Positions 16,039 through 25,282 of a stretch of DNA of 64,000 nt are shown piece by piece. Position numbers and translations under genes: made by a program. The stretch's first letter is position 1. Each line of letters starts with the position of its first letter. A model generated the notes under the pieces. It was not told the origin of the DNA and did no database searches. It worked only from the letters and a program-made list of their open reading frames with translations. The stretch is from NCBI RefSeq assembly GCF_900169175.1, contig NZ_FXZM01000001.1, forward strand, positions 62,001-126,000, read 5' to 3'. Origin of the DNA: Brevibacterium jeotgali. Lineage in GTDB: Bacteria; Actinomycetota; Actinomycetes; Actinomycetales; Brevibacteriaceae.

Positions 16039-16182
16039 TGTTCACACACCTTTCGCGGGTGGGCGCGTCTGCGACCACCACGACTGACGAGTACCGACCG
16101 TCCATCTTAGTGGTACCTCACCTCACCTCGCCGCGACCCTGCTCACACACGGACCACTTGATCGGGAACTCACAGGCGTCAC

Positions 16183-16188
16183 TAGAGT
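16183..16188 (+). promoter_or_regulatory. Predicted -10 box (TAGAGT) for leaderless rarD
   Basis: TAGAGT ends 6 nt before the GTG at 16195, with no ribosome-binding site. A weak TTGATC at 16158 is 19 nt upstream. Confidence 0.5.
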
Positions 16189-16194
16189 GGGGCT

Positions 16195-17121
16195 GTGACG
16201 CAGACCCCAGATTCCTCCGGCCTGCCCGCAGATGAGACGGCCAGGCGCCGTGCAGGACTGGTCAACGGAACGGCCGCCTACCTCCTCTGGGGCTTCCTCC
16301 CCCTCTACTTCAACTCGCTGGCGCCCGCGGGCAGCCTCGAGATCCTCTCGCACAGGATCGTGTGGTGCCTGCTCTTCTGCGGGCTCCTGCTGGCCCTGAC
16401 CCGGGGGTACCCGCTCGTGTGGCGGATCCTCCGGAGCCCGCGGGCCGCTGTCACCCTCATCGCCGCGAGTGTGCTCATCGCGGTCAACTGGCTGGGCTTC
16501 CTGCTGGGTGTGGAGCTGGGGCGAGTCGTCGAGGTCTCCCTGGGCTACTACATCAACCCGCTCATCACGATCCTGCTGGGTGTGCTCTTCCTGCGGGAGA
16601 GGCTGCGCCCTCTGCAGTGGACGGCGGTCGGCGTCGCCGCCGTCGCCGTCCTGGTGATCTCCGTCGGCTACGGCTCCGTCCCCTGGCTGGGCCTGCTGGT
16701 CGCCTTCACCTTCGCGGGCTACGGGCTGCTGAAGAACAAGGTCGGTGCCGCCGTCGGCGCACTGGGCGGGCTGACGGTCGAGACGCTGATCCTCACGCTC
16801 CCTGCCGCAGCATTCATCGGCTGGACCCTGGCCGCCGGCACGGACACCTTCACGACCCAGGGATCGTGGCATCTGGTCTTCATGCTGCTGCTGGGGCCGG
16901 CCACCGCACTGCCTCTGCTGCTGTTCAGCGCCGCGGCGCGCCGGATCCCGCTGAGCTGGGTGGGGATGCTGCAGTTCATCACGCCGTCGCTGCAGTTCGT
17001 GACCGGGGTCTGGCTGCTGGGCGAGGAGATGTCACCGGCCCGCTGGGCGGGCTTCGCCGTCATCTGGATCGCGTGCACGCTCTTCATCACCGACATGGTC
17101 CGCACCTCACGGAGGCGCTGA
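16195..17121 (+). CDS. rarD: EamA/RarD family permease
   Basis: A 308-aa ten-helix drug/metabolite transporter superfamily protein, in the RarD branch. Seen: opening GTAAYLLWGFLPLYF, the conserved HRIVWCLLF helix, the VEVSLGYYINPLITILLG segment and the FLRERL turn that marks the two EamA repeats. Related RarD proteins were named for chloramphenicol sensitivity; the substrate is unknown. It is probably transcribed as a leaderless mRNA from the GTG. The downstream polyprenyl synthase is convergent with only 28 bp between them. Confidence 0.85.
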   Translation: MTQTPDSSGLPADETARRRAGLVNGTAAYLLWGFLPLYFNSLAPAGSLEILSHRIVWCLLFCGLLLALTRGYPLVWRILRSPRAAVTLIAASVLIAVNWLGFLLGVELGRVVEVSLGYYINPLITILLGVLFLRERLRPLQWTAVGVAAVAVLVISVGYGSVPWLGLLVAFTFAGYGLLKNKVGAAVGALGGLTVETLILTLPAAAFIGWTLAAGTDTFTTQGSWHLVFMLLLGPATALPLLLFSAAARRIPLSWVGMLQFITPSLQFVTGVWLLGEEMSPARWAGFAVIWIACTLFITDMVRTSRRR

Positions 17122-17149
17122 CCGGTCGTCGGGAGGAGCCGGCCAGTCG

Positions 17150-18202
17150 TCAGGAGGAGCGTTCGACGACCTGCCGGGCGAACGATTCGAACCCTGCGCG
17201 GACGTCGCCCTCAGGCAGCGCTGCGAGTGCGGCGATCGCGTCCTCCGACCAGCGGCGGGCCTCGGCCCTGGCCTGTTCGGTCACCGGGTGCGCCGCGAGC
17301 GCGGAGCGCGCTGCCTCCAGCGCTTCGTCAGAGGTGAGATCCGCGTCCAGCAGAGCCACGACCTCGGCCGCGGCTGCGTCTCCGCCGGCAGCGGCACGGC
17401 GTGCGTACAGGACCGGAAGGGTCGGGACGCCCTCCCGCAGGTCCGTCCCCGGCGTCTTGCCCGATGTCGCCGCGTCAGAGGTGAGATCGATGATGTCGTC
17501 GGCCAGCTGGAAGGCCACGCCGACCTTCTCGCCGTACACCCGGATCGGGTCGATGAGCACGTCGGATGCACCGGAGTAGCGGATGCCGAACTCACCCGCT
17601 GCGGCGATGAGCGAACCGGTCTTGTCCGACAGCACGCGTATGTAGTGGTCGATGGGGTCGTCCTCCGGCTGCGGGCCGGTGAACTCCGAGAGCTGCCCCA
17701 GGACCAGCCGCTCGAACGTCGTCGCCTGCAGTCGGACCGCTTCGGGGCCGAGGCCGGCGGACAGCAGTGAGGCGCGGGCGAAGAGGAGGTCGCCGGTGAG
17801 GATGGCGACGGAGTTGCCCCACACCTCGTGGGCACTGGGTGCACCCCGGCGCACGGGCGCGTCGTCCATGACATCGTCGTGGTAGAGGGTCGCGAGATGG
17901 ATGAGTTCGACGGCGGCCGCAGCATCGAGCACGTCTGCACGCGCTCCCTCGCCCAGCTCAGCGGCGAGGAGCACGAGCAGGGGGCGCACGCGCTTGCCGC
18001 CGGCGCGCATCAGGTGATGGGAGGCCTCATGCGGCAGCCGGTCCGACTGCGCCGCAGCCTCCGTGAGCCGTGTCTCGACATGCTCGAGGCGCGTCGCCAG
18101 GGCCATGTCCAGCGCAGAGTCCGCCGCGGCGAACGGCCCCGCCGAGGGACGCGACAGGGTGCCCGCAGTATCCGGAATCATCGGCTCGTTCATCTTCCTC
18201 AT
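17150..18202 (-). CDS. Polyprenyl diphosphate synthase (menaquinone side chain)
   Basis: Trans-isoprenyl diphosphate synthase of about 350 aa. Both Asp-rich motifs are visible: DDVMDDAPVRRG (first, DDxxD) and FQLADDIIDLTSD (second), with GGKRVRPLLVLLA before them and the KTGSLIAAAGEFG helix. The adjacent menJ and menG suggest it builds the heptaprenyl- to nonaprenyl tail of menaquinone; chain length cannot be read reliably. The start is uncertain: ATG at 18202 is chosen, but a GTG at 18235 or the ATG at 18193 also fit. A GATACT box just upstream of 18220 may be its promoter. Confidence 0.87.
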   Translation of the reverse strand: MRKMNEPMIPDTAGTLSRPSAGPFAAADSALDMALATRLEHVETRLTEAAAQSDRLPHEASHHLMRAGGKRVRPLLVLLAAELGEGARADVLDAAAAVELIHLATLYHDDVMDDAPVRRGAPSAHEVWGNSVAILTGDLLFARASLLSAGLGPEAVRLQATTFERLVLGQLSEFTGPQPEDDPIDHYIRVLSDKTGSLIAAAGEFGIRYSGASDVLIDPIRVYGEKVGVAFQLADDIIDLTSDAATSGKTPGTDLREGVPTLPVLYARRAAAGGDAAAAEVVALLDADLTSDEALEAARSALAAHPVTEQARAEARRWSEDAIAALAALPEGDVRAGFESFARQVVERSS

Positions 18203-18256
18203 GGTCTCAGACGTCGCAGTCAGTATCGCACTCACCGGACTCGGTCGTTCATCCCC

Positions 18257-19594
18257 TCAGCTGTTCGTCGTCGCGGGGACGGAGCGTGTGAGTGCGGCGA
18301 TGACGCGATCCATGGCGTCCGCGTCGCTCCCCTCACGGTGGATGTTGCCCATCAGCCTCACCGCGAAGGTCATGAGCGCATCGACTCCCATACCGTACTT
18401 GATCCCGAAGCTCATGAGTTCGGGACGTCCGATGAGACCAGCGAAGACGCGTCCCAGCGTGACGTACCCGCCGAACCGATCGCGGACGATCTCAGGATAC
18501 TCCTGCAGGGCGACCCGTCTGCGGTGCTCCGGCATCCGGTGATGGGTGACGATCACGTCCGCTGCGATCCGCGCGCTCTCCAGCGCGTAGTCGATCCCCT
18601 CCCCGTTGAAGGGGCTCACCATGCCGGCGGAGTCCCCCACGAGCATGAGGCCGTCGCGGAAGTGCGGTGTGCGGTTGAAGGCCATGGGCAGTGCTGCGGA
18701 GCGGACCTGCTCCAGCTGCGTCGACTCATCGATCGACCACTCGTGGCCCATCGCCGCGAGCCACTCGTCGAGCACGGTGCGGTAGTTGACGGTCCCGAAC
18801 TGCGGAGACGTGTCGAGGATCCCGAGTCCCACGTTCACGGTGCCGTCGCCCAGCGGGAAGAGCCACCCGTAGCCGGGCATGGGGTCGCCTCCCGATTCGC
18901 GCAGCTCCAGCCAGCTCTCGAGGTAGGAGTCGTCGTGGCGCGGCGAGGAGTGGTAGGTCCGGACGGCCACCCCCATGGGCCGATCGTCGCGCCTCTGCAC
19001 ACCGTGGGCGACGGAGACGCGGGAGGAGACGCCGTCGCAGGCGACGACGAGCGGCGCACGGAAGTACGCCTCCGGACCGACCTTGCGACCGCGATGATCC
19101 GTGCCGGTCGCGCGCACGCCGGTGAGCCAGCCGTCTGAACCGATGACCGGCTCCGTCGCGGCCACCTGCTCGTAGAGCCGTGCACCCGCACGCTGCGCGT
19201 GGCGCGCCAGGGTCTCGTCGAGGCCCATGCGCGTCTTCGTGAGGCCGTAGTCGGGGAAGCCGCCGCCGCCGGGCCAGTCGATCTGCATGCGGTGCCCGCC
19301 GCCGATCAGCCGTAGACCGCGGTTGCGGTGCCACCCGTCCTCCGGACGCGTGTCCACGCCCAGGTGGTCGAGCTCACGGACGGCTCGCGGTGTGAGGGCG
19401 TCGCCGCAGACCTTGTCGCGCGGGAAGGCCGACTTCTCGAGCACCACGACGTCGAGGCCCGCACGGGCGAGGTGCGCCGCGGTCGCAGCGCCCGCGGGCC
19501 CCGCGCCCACGACGACGACGTCGGCGTCGATCACCGGGGAATCGAGGGGCTGGGCGTCCTGCATCGTCGTGCTGGGATCCTGCTCTGCACTCAC
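18257..19594 (-). CDS. menJ: Geranylgeranyl reductase-family flavoprotein (menaquinone reductase MenJ-like)
   Basis: A 445-aa FAD-dependent oxidoreductase. [20 protein letters not shown] is the Rossmann FAD motif, followed by [16 protein letters not shown] (the family's conserved Cys-Gly-Asp) and, near residue 300, [19 protein letters not shown]. In mycobacteria MenJ saturates one isoprene unit of menaquinone; placement directly after menG supports that. The GTG at 19594 overlaps the menG stop (GTGA). Archaeal-lipid type substrates are not expected here. Confidence 0.85.
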   Translation of the reverse strand: MSAEQDPSTTMQDAQPLDSPVIDADVVVVGAGPAGAATAAHLARAGLDVVVLEKSAFPRDKVCGDALTPRAVRELDHLGVDTRPEDGWHRNRGLRLIGGGHRMQIDWPGGGGFPDYGLTKTRMGLDETLARHAQRAGARLYEQVAATEPVIGSDGWLTGVRATGTDHRGRKVGPEAYFRAPLVVACDGVSSRVSVAHGVQRRDDRPMGVAVRTYHSSPRHDDSYLESWLELRESGGDPMPGYGWLFPLGDGTVNVGLGILDTSPQFGTVNYRTVLDEWLAAMGHEWSIDESTQLEQVRSAALPMAFNRTPHFRDGLMLVGDSAGMVSPFNGEGIDYALESARIAADVIVTHHRMPEHRRRVALQEYPEIVRDRFGGYVTLGRVFAGLIGRPELMSFGIKYGMGVDALMTFAVRLMGNIHREGSDADAMDRVIAALTRSVPATTNS

Positions 19595-20292
19595 GCGCCC
19601 GCCGGGCGGATGCCCCGGTGGATGGCGACGATCCCTCCGGAGAGGTTGCGGTACTGGACACGGTCGAACCCGGAGTCCGCGATGACATGGGCGAGCGCAT
19701 CCTGACCCGGCCACGCCCGGATCGATTCGGCGAGGTACTCATACGACGCGGGGTTCGAGCTGATGAGCCGCGCCACCGGCGGGAGAGCGCGCATGAGGTA
19801 TTCGCGGTAGACGGTGTCGAGGGGGCCGAGCACCGGGCGGGAGAACTCGCAGACCACGAGTCGCCCTCCGGGCCTCAGCACCCGTCGCATCTGGGCGAGC
19901 GCACGCTCCGGATCGTTCACGTTGCGGAAGCCGAAGCTGATGGTGACGACGTCGAACTCCCCGTCGTCGAACGGCAGGTCCAGCGCATCCGCGTACAGGA
20001 AGCGGATACCGGGGTTGCGGGCGCGTCCCACGTCGAGCATCCCCTCGGAGATGTCGCCGGCGATGACGTCCGCGCCCGCCTGCGCGAACGGGACGGAGCT
20101 CGTCCCGGTCCCGGCCGCGAGGTCGAGCACCTTCTCACCCGGCTGCGCAGCGACCGCGTCGGCGACGACGCGGCGCCAGCGGCGCGTCTGCCCCAGCGAC
20201 AGCACGTCGTTCATGAGGTCGTACCGATCCGCGACGGCGTCGAACATCGACGCGACGTCACCGGGATCCTTGTCCAGCTGGGCGCGATTCAT
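19591..20292 (-). CDS. menG: Demethylmenaquinone methyltransferase
   Basis: SAM-dependent C-methyltransferase (UbiE/MenG, 233 aa) for the last step of menaquinone synthesis. Motif I is [12 protein letters not shown], preceded by the family opening [23 protein letters not shown], and the [24 protein letters not shown] block is diagnostic of UbiE/MenG. First gene of a unit menG-menJ, probably with the polyprenyl synthase, and divergent from menF. Confidence 0.94.
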   Translation of the reverse strand: MNRAQLDKDPGDVASMFDAVADRYDLMNDVLSLGQTRRWRRVVADAVAAQPGEKVLDLAAGTGTSSVPFAQAGADVIAGDISEGMLDVGRARNPGIRFLYADALDLPFDDGEFDVVTISFGFRNVNDPERALAQMRRVLRPGGRLVVCEFSRPVLGPLDTVYREYLMRALPPVARLISSNPASYEYLAESIRAWPGQDALAHVIADSGFDRVQYRNLSGGIVAIHRGIRPAGA

Positions 20293-20365
20293 GCAGACCA
20301 GTCTCCCCCACCCGCGCGCGGGTGGCGAATCCGGAAGCGCCTGGTCCCGCGGGTCCGCGGCTCAG

Positions 20366-20371
20366 TATCGT
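20366..20371 (+). promoter_or_regulatory. Predicted -10 box (TATCGT) for leaderless menF
   Basis: TATCGT ends 6 nt before the GTG at 20378; no ribosome-binding site is seen. Confidence 0.45.
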
Positions 20372-20377
20372 GGGACC

Positions 20378-21799
20378 GTGACCCATTCCTCCCGCACGTC
20401 CGATCCCACGCCCCGGCTGACCGTCCGGTCGTGGTTCGTCGACGGCCTCGCGCCCGATGCTCCCCCGCCGTTCGCCGGGAACATCCCCACCAGCTCGCTC
20501 GACTTCCTCGCGCAGCTGCCGACATCAGGCTTCGCCTGCTGGGTGCGGGGACGGTCGGGGCTCGTGGGGATCGGACGGCGGCTGCGGCTCCATGCTCGCG
20601 GCGAGCACCGGTTCCACGACCTCGCGAGACAGTGGGATGACCTGGTCGCAGCGGCGGTGGTCGACGACCGCGTGAGCCTCATGGGGTCCGGCCTGGTCGG
20701 CTTCTCCGCGATCTCCTTCGCCGCGGATTCCGGCGTGGACTCCGTGATCGACGTGCCCGAGTACATCCTGGGCAGACGAGACGGGCGCGTGTGGCTCACG
20801 CACGTGCGAGACGGCGACGATGGCGCATGTGGGCATTCTCCGGATGACCGGTCCGCGGGCTCCGAGGACGTCGACGCCCCGTCCGACGAGCTCGTCGCAG
20901 GACTCCAGCTCACGCCCACTCCGCTGCGCGACCAGCGGATCGTCACGCGGGAGCCGGGGCGTGTGAGTCCGGAGCGGTTCGAGGAGATCGTCGCGCTGGC
21001 AGCCTCCCGCCTGCGCAGCCCGGAGGCGGGCGAGCGCAAGATCGTCCTCGCCCGGGACGAGGTCATCACGGCAGAGGACGACATCGACGTCAGGACTGTC
21101 CTGGGCCGGCTCAACGCCGAGTTCCCGAGCACCTGGGCATTCCTCGTCGCGGGGCTCGTGGGCGCGACGCCGGAGCTGCTCATAGGGGTGGAGGACGGCG
21201 CCGTCCACTCACGGGTGCTCGCCGGGACGTACCGGGTCCAGGAGGATCCGGAGAAGGAGGTCGCCGACGCGCGGGAGCATCTGGGGGGTCGCAAGGACTC
21301 GGTCGAGCACTCGTACGCGATCGATTCGCTCGCGAGCACGCTCGGGCCGGTGACGGAGGAGCTCCACGTGGACCCGGAGCCGCACCTCCTCCAGCTCGCG
21401 AACGTGATCCACCTGGCCTCCGACGCACACGGCCGACTCTCCACCCGCGCGGACGGGTCACGGATCAGCCCGTTCGAGGTCGCGCACGCCGTGCACCCCA
21501 CGGCCGCGGTGGGCGGCACGCCCCGCGCACGGGCGATGGACCTCATCAGCCGGTTCGAGGAGATGGACCGCGGCCGCTACGCAGGCCCCGTCGGTTGGGT
21601 CGACGGGTACGGGAACGGGCAGTTCGGCATCGCTCTGCGGTGCGGTCAGCTCGAGGAGCGCAATCGGATCCGCCTGTTCGCCGGCGCGGGCATCATGCCG
21701 GACTCGGACCCCGAATCCGAGCGGCGGGAGACGGACGCGAAGTTCGCACCCATGCGGAGGGCGCTGGGCGTCGAGTGGAGTCCGGACACCTCGCACTGA
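20378..21799 (+). CDS. menF: Isochorismate synthase
   Basis: Chorismate-to-isochorismate isomerase opening the menaquinone branch (473 aa). The C-terminal chorismate-binding domain is clear: KIVLARDEVITAEDDID, FLVAGLVGATPELLIGVEDG, LAGTYRV, KDSVEHSYAIDSLASTL, and the end block HPTAAVGGTPRARAMDLIS then GPVGWVDGYGNGQFGIALR. The N-terminal half is divergent, with an acidic insert near residue 150. The GTG at 20378 was chosen by the adjacent -10 box; the frame stays open far upstream into menG antisense, which is not coding. Convergent with menD. Confidence 0.92.
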   Translation: MTHSSRTSDPTPRLTVRSWFVDGLAPDAPPPFAGNIPTSSLDFLAQLPTSGFACWVRGRSGLVGIGRRLRLHARGEHRFHDLARQWDDLVAAAVVDDRVSLMGSGLVGFSAISFAADSGVDSVIDVPEYILGRRDGRVWLTHVRDGDDGACGHSPDDRSAGSEDVDAPSDELVAGLQLTPTPLRDQRIVTREPGRVSPERFEEIVALAASRLRSPEAGERKIVLARDEVITAEDDIDVRTVLGRLNAEFPSTWAFLVAGLVGATPELLIGVEDGAVHSRVLAGTYRVQEDPEKEVADAREHLGGRKDSVEHSYAIDSLASTLGPVTEELHVDPEPHLLQLANVIHLASDAHGRLSTRADGSRISPFEVAHAVHPTAAVGGTPRARAMDLISRFEEMDRGRYAGPVGWVDGYGNGQFGIALRCGQLEERNRIRLFAGAGIMPDSDPESERRETDAKFAPMRRALGVEWSPDTSH

Positions 21800-21807
21800 G
21801 TCCGGGA

Positions 21808-21823
21808 CCGGCTCAGCAGCCGG
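21808..21823. terminator. Small hairpin between convergent menF and menD
   Basis: CCGGCT/AGCCGG stem with a 4-nt loop in the 26-bp gap. No T tract. It is tentative. Confidence 0.3.
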
Positions 21824-21825
21824 CC

Positions 21826-23517
21826 TCAGCAGCGCACCGGCGGCAGTCGGAGCTGGAAGACACCGGCCGCTCCCCTGTCCAGGAAGCGGCGGAAGCGCTC
21901 CAGCGCTCCAGCACCTGCCTCGTCGCAGTGCTCGCCGTCGGCGCCTGCTCGAAGGTCGACCGACTCCGCCTCCGTGCCCAGCGCGCGCGCTGCCTCCGCG
22001 AGGTCCGTGCCGTGCGGTGTACCGAAGAAGCGGTCGAAGCGGGATGCGACGTGCGGACGCGAGTGTTCGAGGCCGGCGAAGATCGCACCCCCGTCATCGT
22101 GGAGGACGACGGTCTGCAGCCGCGGCCTGCGCTCGTGGGTGGGCACGACGAATCCGCCCAGATCGTGGAGGGCCGCGAGGTCGCCGATGAGCAGCCGCAC
22201 CGGGGCATCGAGGACGCCCTGGTCCTCGAGTCCCAGAGCAATGCCCGAGGCCGTCGCCACCAGCCCGTCGATACCCGCCAGACCGCGCGAGGCCACGACG
22301 CGGGCCCGATGGTGCGGCTGCTGGAGGCGCGCGAGGTGCCGGATGGTGCTGGAGCTCGCCGCGACCAGGACACCGGGCCGCTCGAGCAGGGCGAGCACCG
22401 CCGCATCGGTGGGGTCGGACGACCCGCCCGCCGTCGCAGAGCCGAGCTCCGACCACTCGGCCCACCACGTGCCGGCCCTCGCGATGCTCGCGCAGGACGG
22501 CGTCAGCGTGGCCACGAGCCCATCAGCGTCGTACGGGACGACGACCGTCTCCAGATCGTCCCGGTCCACCAGCTGCACGATGGGCCGCGACAGGGTCGGG
22601 CGGCCGGTCACGATGACGTGGGTGATGCGCGCGAGCGCTTCCGCCGCTGCGGGCCGGCCCAGCAGCTGCGCATGCGCCGGGATGGTGCACGGATGCGAGG
22701 CGAGCACAGACGACGGCTCTGCGAAGATGGGGACGACGAACTCCGATGCGAGGGCCGCCAGGGTGCTGGTGGCGAAGCCCAGGTCGTCTCCCGCGACGAT
22801 CACCGGCCGTGACTGCGGGTCCGCCAGCACGTCTCGTACTGCGCTCCACCGGGCCGCGTCCCCACCGCGGTCGGTCCCTCCCGCGGCGCTCTGCGCACCG
22901 ACCGCCGGACCGGGCGGCACTCCCCCTGCTTCCTCGGTGTCCGGGACGAGGGGCGCGTCGAACTGCGCATTGAGCTGGACCGGTCCGCCCGGGGACGCAC
23001 AGGCCCGGATGACGGCCGCCTCGGCGGCCGTGGTCCAGGTGGGGTCGTCGTCTCCTGCAGGGAGGGGCAGGTCCCATGCCGCGACGACCTCGGGCAGCGC
23101 CGCATGCTGGGCGTCGAGCGTCTGATTGGCGCCCGTGCCGCGCAGTCGAGCGGGACGATCGGCGGTCACGAGCACGAGCGGCAGGTGTGCGTGGGCGGCT
23201 TCCATGACCGCGGGATGGAGGTTTCCCACGGCAGACCCGGACGTCGTCACGACTGCGACGGGCCGATGTGTCCCCGCGAGTCTGCCCGCCTTCGCGATGC
23301 CCAGTGCCGTGAACGCGGCGTCCCGCTCATCGATGCGGACGTGGAGACGCAGCGGGGACCCTCCGCCCGGCGGGGGCCCCGCGAGCTCGGCCTCCGCATC
23401 CGCCCAGGCGTAGACCAGCGGAGCGGAGCGGGAACCCGGAGACAGGACGACGTCGCGCACGCCGGATGCCAGCAGCGCGCGCACCAGACGGCGGGCGGAG
23501 ACGGTCGAGGCATTCAC
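21826..23517 (-). CDS. menD: SEPHCHC synthase (2-succinyl-5-enolpyruvyl-6-hydroxy-3-cyclohexene-1-carboxylate synthase)
   Basis: Thiamine-diphosphate enzyme adding the succinyl-semialdehyde unit of 2-oxoglutarate to isochorismate (563 aa). Family marks: GVRDVVLSPGSRSAPLVYAW at the N-terminus, HVRIDERDAAFTALGIAKAG with the ThDP-activating Glu, VVTTSGSAVGNLHPAV and LVLVTADRPARLRGTGANQT. The C-terminal ThDP-binding region contains LIGDLAALHDLGGF. It is the last gene before a convergent junction with menF. The thiamine uptake operon elsewhere in the window would supply its cofactor. Confidence 0.94.
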   Translation of the reverse strand: MNASTVSARRLVRALLASGVRDVVLSPGSRSAPLVYAWADAEAELAGPPPGGGSPLRLHVRIDERDAAFTALGIAKAGRLAGTHRPVAVVTTSGSAVGNLHPAVMEAAHAHLPLVLVTADRPARLRGTGANQTLDAQHAALPEVVAAWDLPLPAGDDDPTWTTAAEAAVIRACASPGGPVQLNAQFDAPLVPDTEEAGGVPPGPAVGAQSAAGGTDRGGDAARWSAVRDVLADPQSRPVIVAGDDLGFATSTLAALASEFVVPIFAEPSSVLASHPCTIPAHAQLLGRPAAAEALARITHVIVTGRPTLSRPIVQLVDRDDLETVVVPYDADGLVATLTPSCASIARAGTWWAEWSELGSATAGGSSDPTDAAVLALLERPGVLVAASSSTIRHLARLQQPHHRARVVASRGLAGIDGLVATASGIALGLEDQGVLDAPVRLLIGDLAALHDLGGFVVPTHERRPRLQTVVLHDDGGAIFAGLEHSRPHVASRFDRFFGTPHGTDLAEAARALGTEAESVDLRAGADGEHCDEAGAGALERFRRFLDRGAAGVFQLRLPPVRC

Positions 23518-23578
23518 CCGGCGATTCTCCCACGAGCCCCGCGGCCCCCCGGTCGAGGTCCACTGTCCTCAACCTGAC

Positions 23579-23606
23579 TTGCGAGTTCACCTTCCGGCCA
23601 TATACT
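23579..23606 (+). promoter_or_regulatory. Predicted promoter of the esterase gene
   Basis: -35 TTGCGA (23579-23584), 16-nt spacer, -10 TATACT (23601-23606), the best -10 hexamer in the window. It gives a leader of about 95 nt containing a 15-bp tandem repeat. Confidence 0.6.
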
Positions 23607-23669
23607 CGCCACCGACCCGCCACCCGCGACGGCGCCGTGCGCACTCCGCTGTCGCGCCCCGTCAAGCCA

Positions 23670-23699
23670 CCGCACCCCTTCAAGCCGCACCCCTTCAAG
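23670..23699 (+). repeat. 15-bp perfect tandem duplication in the esterase leader
   Basis: CCGCACCCCTTCAAG occurs twice back to back (23670-23684, 23685-23699). The second copy runs into the AAGGAGA ribosome-binding site of the gene at 23708. Confidence 0.8.
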
Positions 23700-23707
23700 G
23701 AGACTCG

Positions 23708-25240
23708 ATGATCCCCGCTGCACTCAAGCTGTCCGTGGGCGCCCGCGCCGTGCGGGCGCTCACAGTGCTGCGCCGCCGCACCGGCGCGTTCCCCGGCAGG
23801 GATCAGTCGACCGCCTTCCTGGGCCCGGAGCCCACAGGCGACGCCGCGCGCCGCTTCCACGTCCGCGACAAGCGGAAGCTCACCTCACGGCTGCGCGAGT
23901 TCTTCGTGTTCTCCCCCGCCCTGGGCCGCACCGTCGGGGTCCGCGTGCTCCTCCCCGGGCGCCCCTCGGAGTCCGCTCCGGTCCTGCTGCTGCTCCACGG
24001 ATCCGGCGATGACTTCCGCAGCTGGACGGACTTCGGCGATGCCGAGGCGCTGACCTCCGATTCGCCCCACCTCGTCGTCATGCCGGATGCCGGCGCCGCG
24101 AGCTACAGCCGCCACGCGGTCCGCGGCACCCGCGACACCGGCCAGGGCACACGGGTCGACAGCGACGACGCGGTGCTCGACTGGCCCGCGTTCCACATCG
24201 AGGAGCTCTCCGCCTTCATCGCGGATACCTTCTCCGTCCGCCCTGACCGCGTCGACTCCGCGGTCGCCGGCCTGTCCATGGGCGGATACGGCGCGATGAA
24301 GTACGCGGCCCTGCACCCCGACAGGTTCGCGGCGGCGGCCGCCTTCTCCTCCCCACTGGACCCGGCCTCAGCCGTACCGCTGTTCGACATCATCGCTCTG
24401 CGCGAGGGTGGAACGACCAAGTCGCTGTTCGGCGACCCCCGGCACGACCGCGCGGAATGGGACGCGAACTCCCCGGTCGCGCTCGCCGCGAACCTCCGCC
24501 ACACGGACCTCTGGTTCTCTGCGGGCTCCGGCACGCCGGACCCGGACACGGAGGACGCCGTCGATCTGCTGGAGACCGAGGTCGCGGCTCACGGCGCGCG
24601 CTTCCACACCGCGCTCGACGAGCTCGGCATCCCCCACGTCTGGCGCCCCCGCCCCACGGGGGTCCACAACTGGGCTCTGTGGCGGCGCGAGCTCGCCGAA
24701 TGGCTCGCCCACGTCGACGTGTCCCCGGATGCCGTGGACGATCCGTACGCGGACGGTGCCTCCTTCGACCATGTGACCGGAGAACCGGCGTTCTCCGTCC
24801 ACGGCTGGGACGTGTCGCTCTCCAGACGGCGCGCTCAGCTCACCCGGTTCTGCGACGTGAGCGGTCAGGGATTCACCCTCACCGGTTCCGGCACGTTCCG
24901 CGTGCGGACCGCAGACGTCTTCCACCCGGGTGAGAAGTACCGGGTCACGGTCTCCTCGCCGCTCACCGACAACTCGTACTCGCTGCGCGCGGACGCGGAC
25001 GGCCGCCTGGAGATCACCGGCCGGATGGCAGGCGCCATGCACGACCCGATCATCCCCGGCCGCCGCACGCGCCACTTCCGCGAGTTCGGTGCCGACGCCG
25101 TCACGCACGTCTCCATCGCCGCTCCTGCCGCCCACCGCGGTCACGACGCCCGGGATGCCCTGGAGCCCCTGGACGAGAGCGCGCAGCGGGAACAGAACGA
25201 CGTCTCCGGTGGTTCACCCCTCGAGAACTTGAAGTTTTAA
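23708..25240 (+). CDS. Alpha/beta hydrolase, esterase D / mycolyltransferase-like, with extra C-terminal domain
   Basis: A 510-aa protein. Residues about 60-340 are an alpha/beta hydrolase: VLLLLHGSGDDFRSW (oxyanion region), nucleophile elbow AGLSMGGYGAMKYA, and a C-terminal histidine in GVHNWALWRREL. This arrangement is that of esterase D and antigen-85-type acyltransferases. There is no signal peptide, so a cytoplasmic place is likely. About 360-490 is a beta-rich extra domain (FRVRTADVFHPGEKYRVTV) of unknown role. ATG at 23708 with AAGGAGA. It sits among men genes but does not resemble MenH. Confidence 0.8.
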   Translation: MIPAALKLSVGARAVRALTVLRRRTGAFPGRDQSTAFLGPEPTGDAARRFHVRDKRKLTSRLREFFVFSPALGRTVGVRVLLPGRPSESAPVLLLLHGSGDDFRSWTDFGDAEALTSDSPHLVVMPDAGAASYSRHAVRGTRDTGQGTRVDSDDAVLDWPAFHIEELSAFIADTFSVRPDRVDSAVAGLSMGGYGAMKYAALHPDRFAAAAAFSSPLDPASAVPLFDIIALREGGTTKSLFGDPRHDRAEWDANSPVALAANLRHTDLWFSAGSGTPDPDTEDAVDLLETEVAAHGARFHTALDELGIPHVWRPRPTGVHNWALWRRELAEWLAHVDVSPDAVDDPYADGASFDHVTGEPAFSVHGWDVSLSRRRAQLTRFCDVSGQGFTLTGSGTFRVRTADVFHPGEKYRVTVSSPLTDNSYSLRADADGRLEITGRMAGAMHDPIIPGRRTRHFREFGADAVTHVSIAAPAAHRGHDARDALEPLDESAQREQNDVSGGSPLENLKF

Positions 25241-25282
25241 CCGTCGGCGGATGCAGGGCTCCGCCGTGAGGAGGAGGACCCC

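Noticed and set aside
23708-25240. The alpha/beta hydrolase as MenH
   Set aside because: Its size, GLSMGG elbow context and extra domain match esterase D/acyltransferase types; the MenH fold and motifs are not seen.
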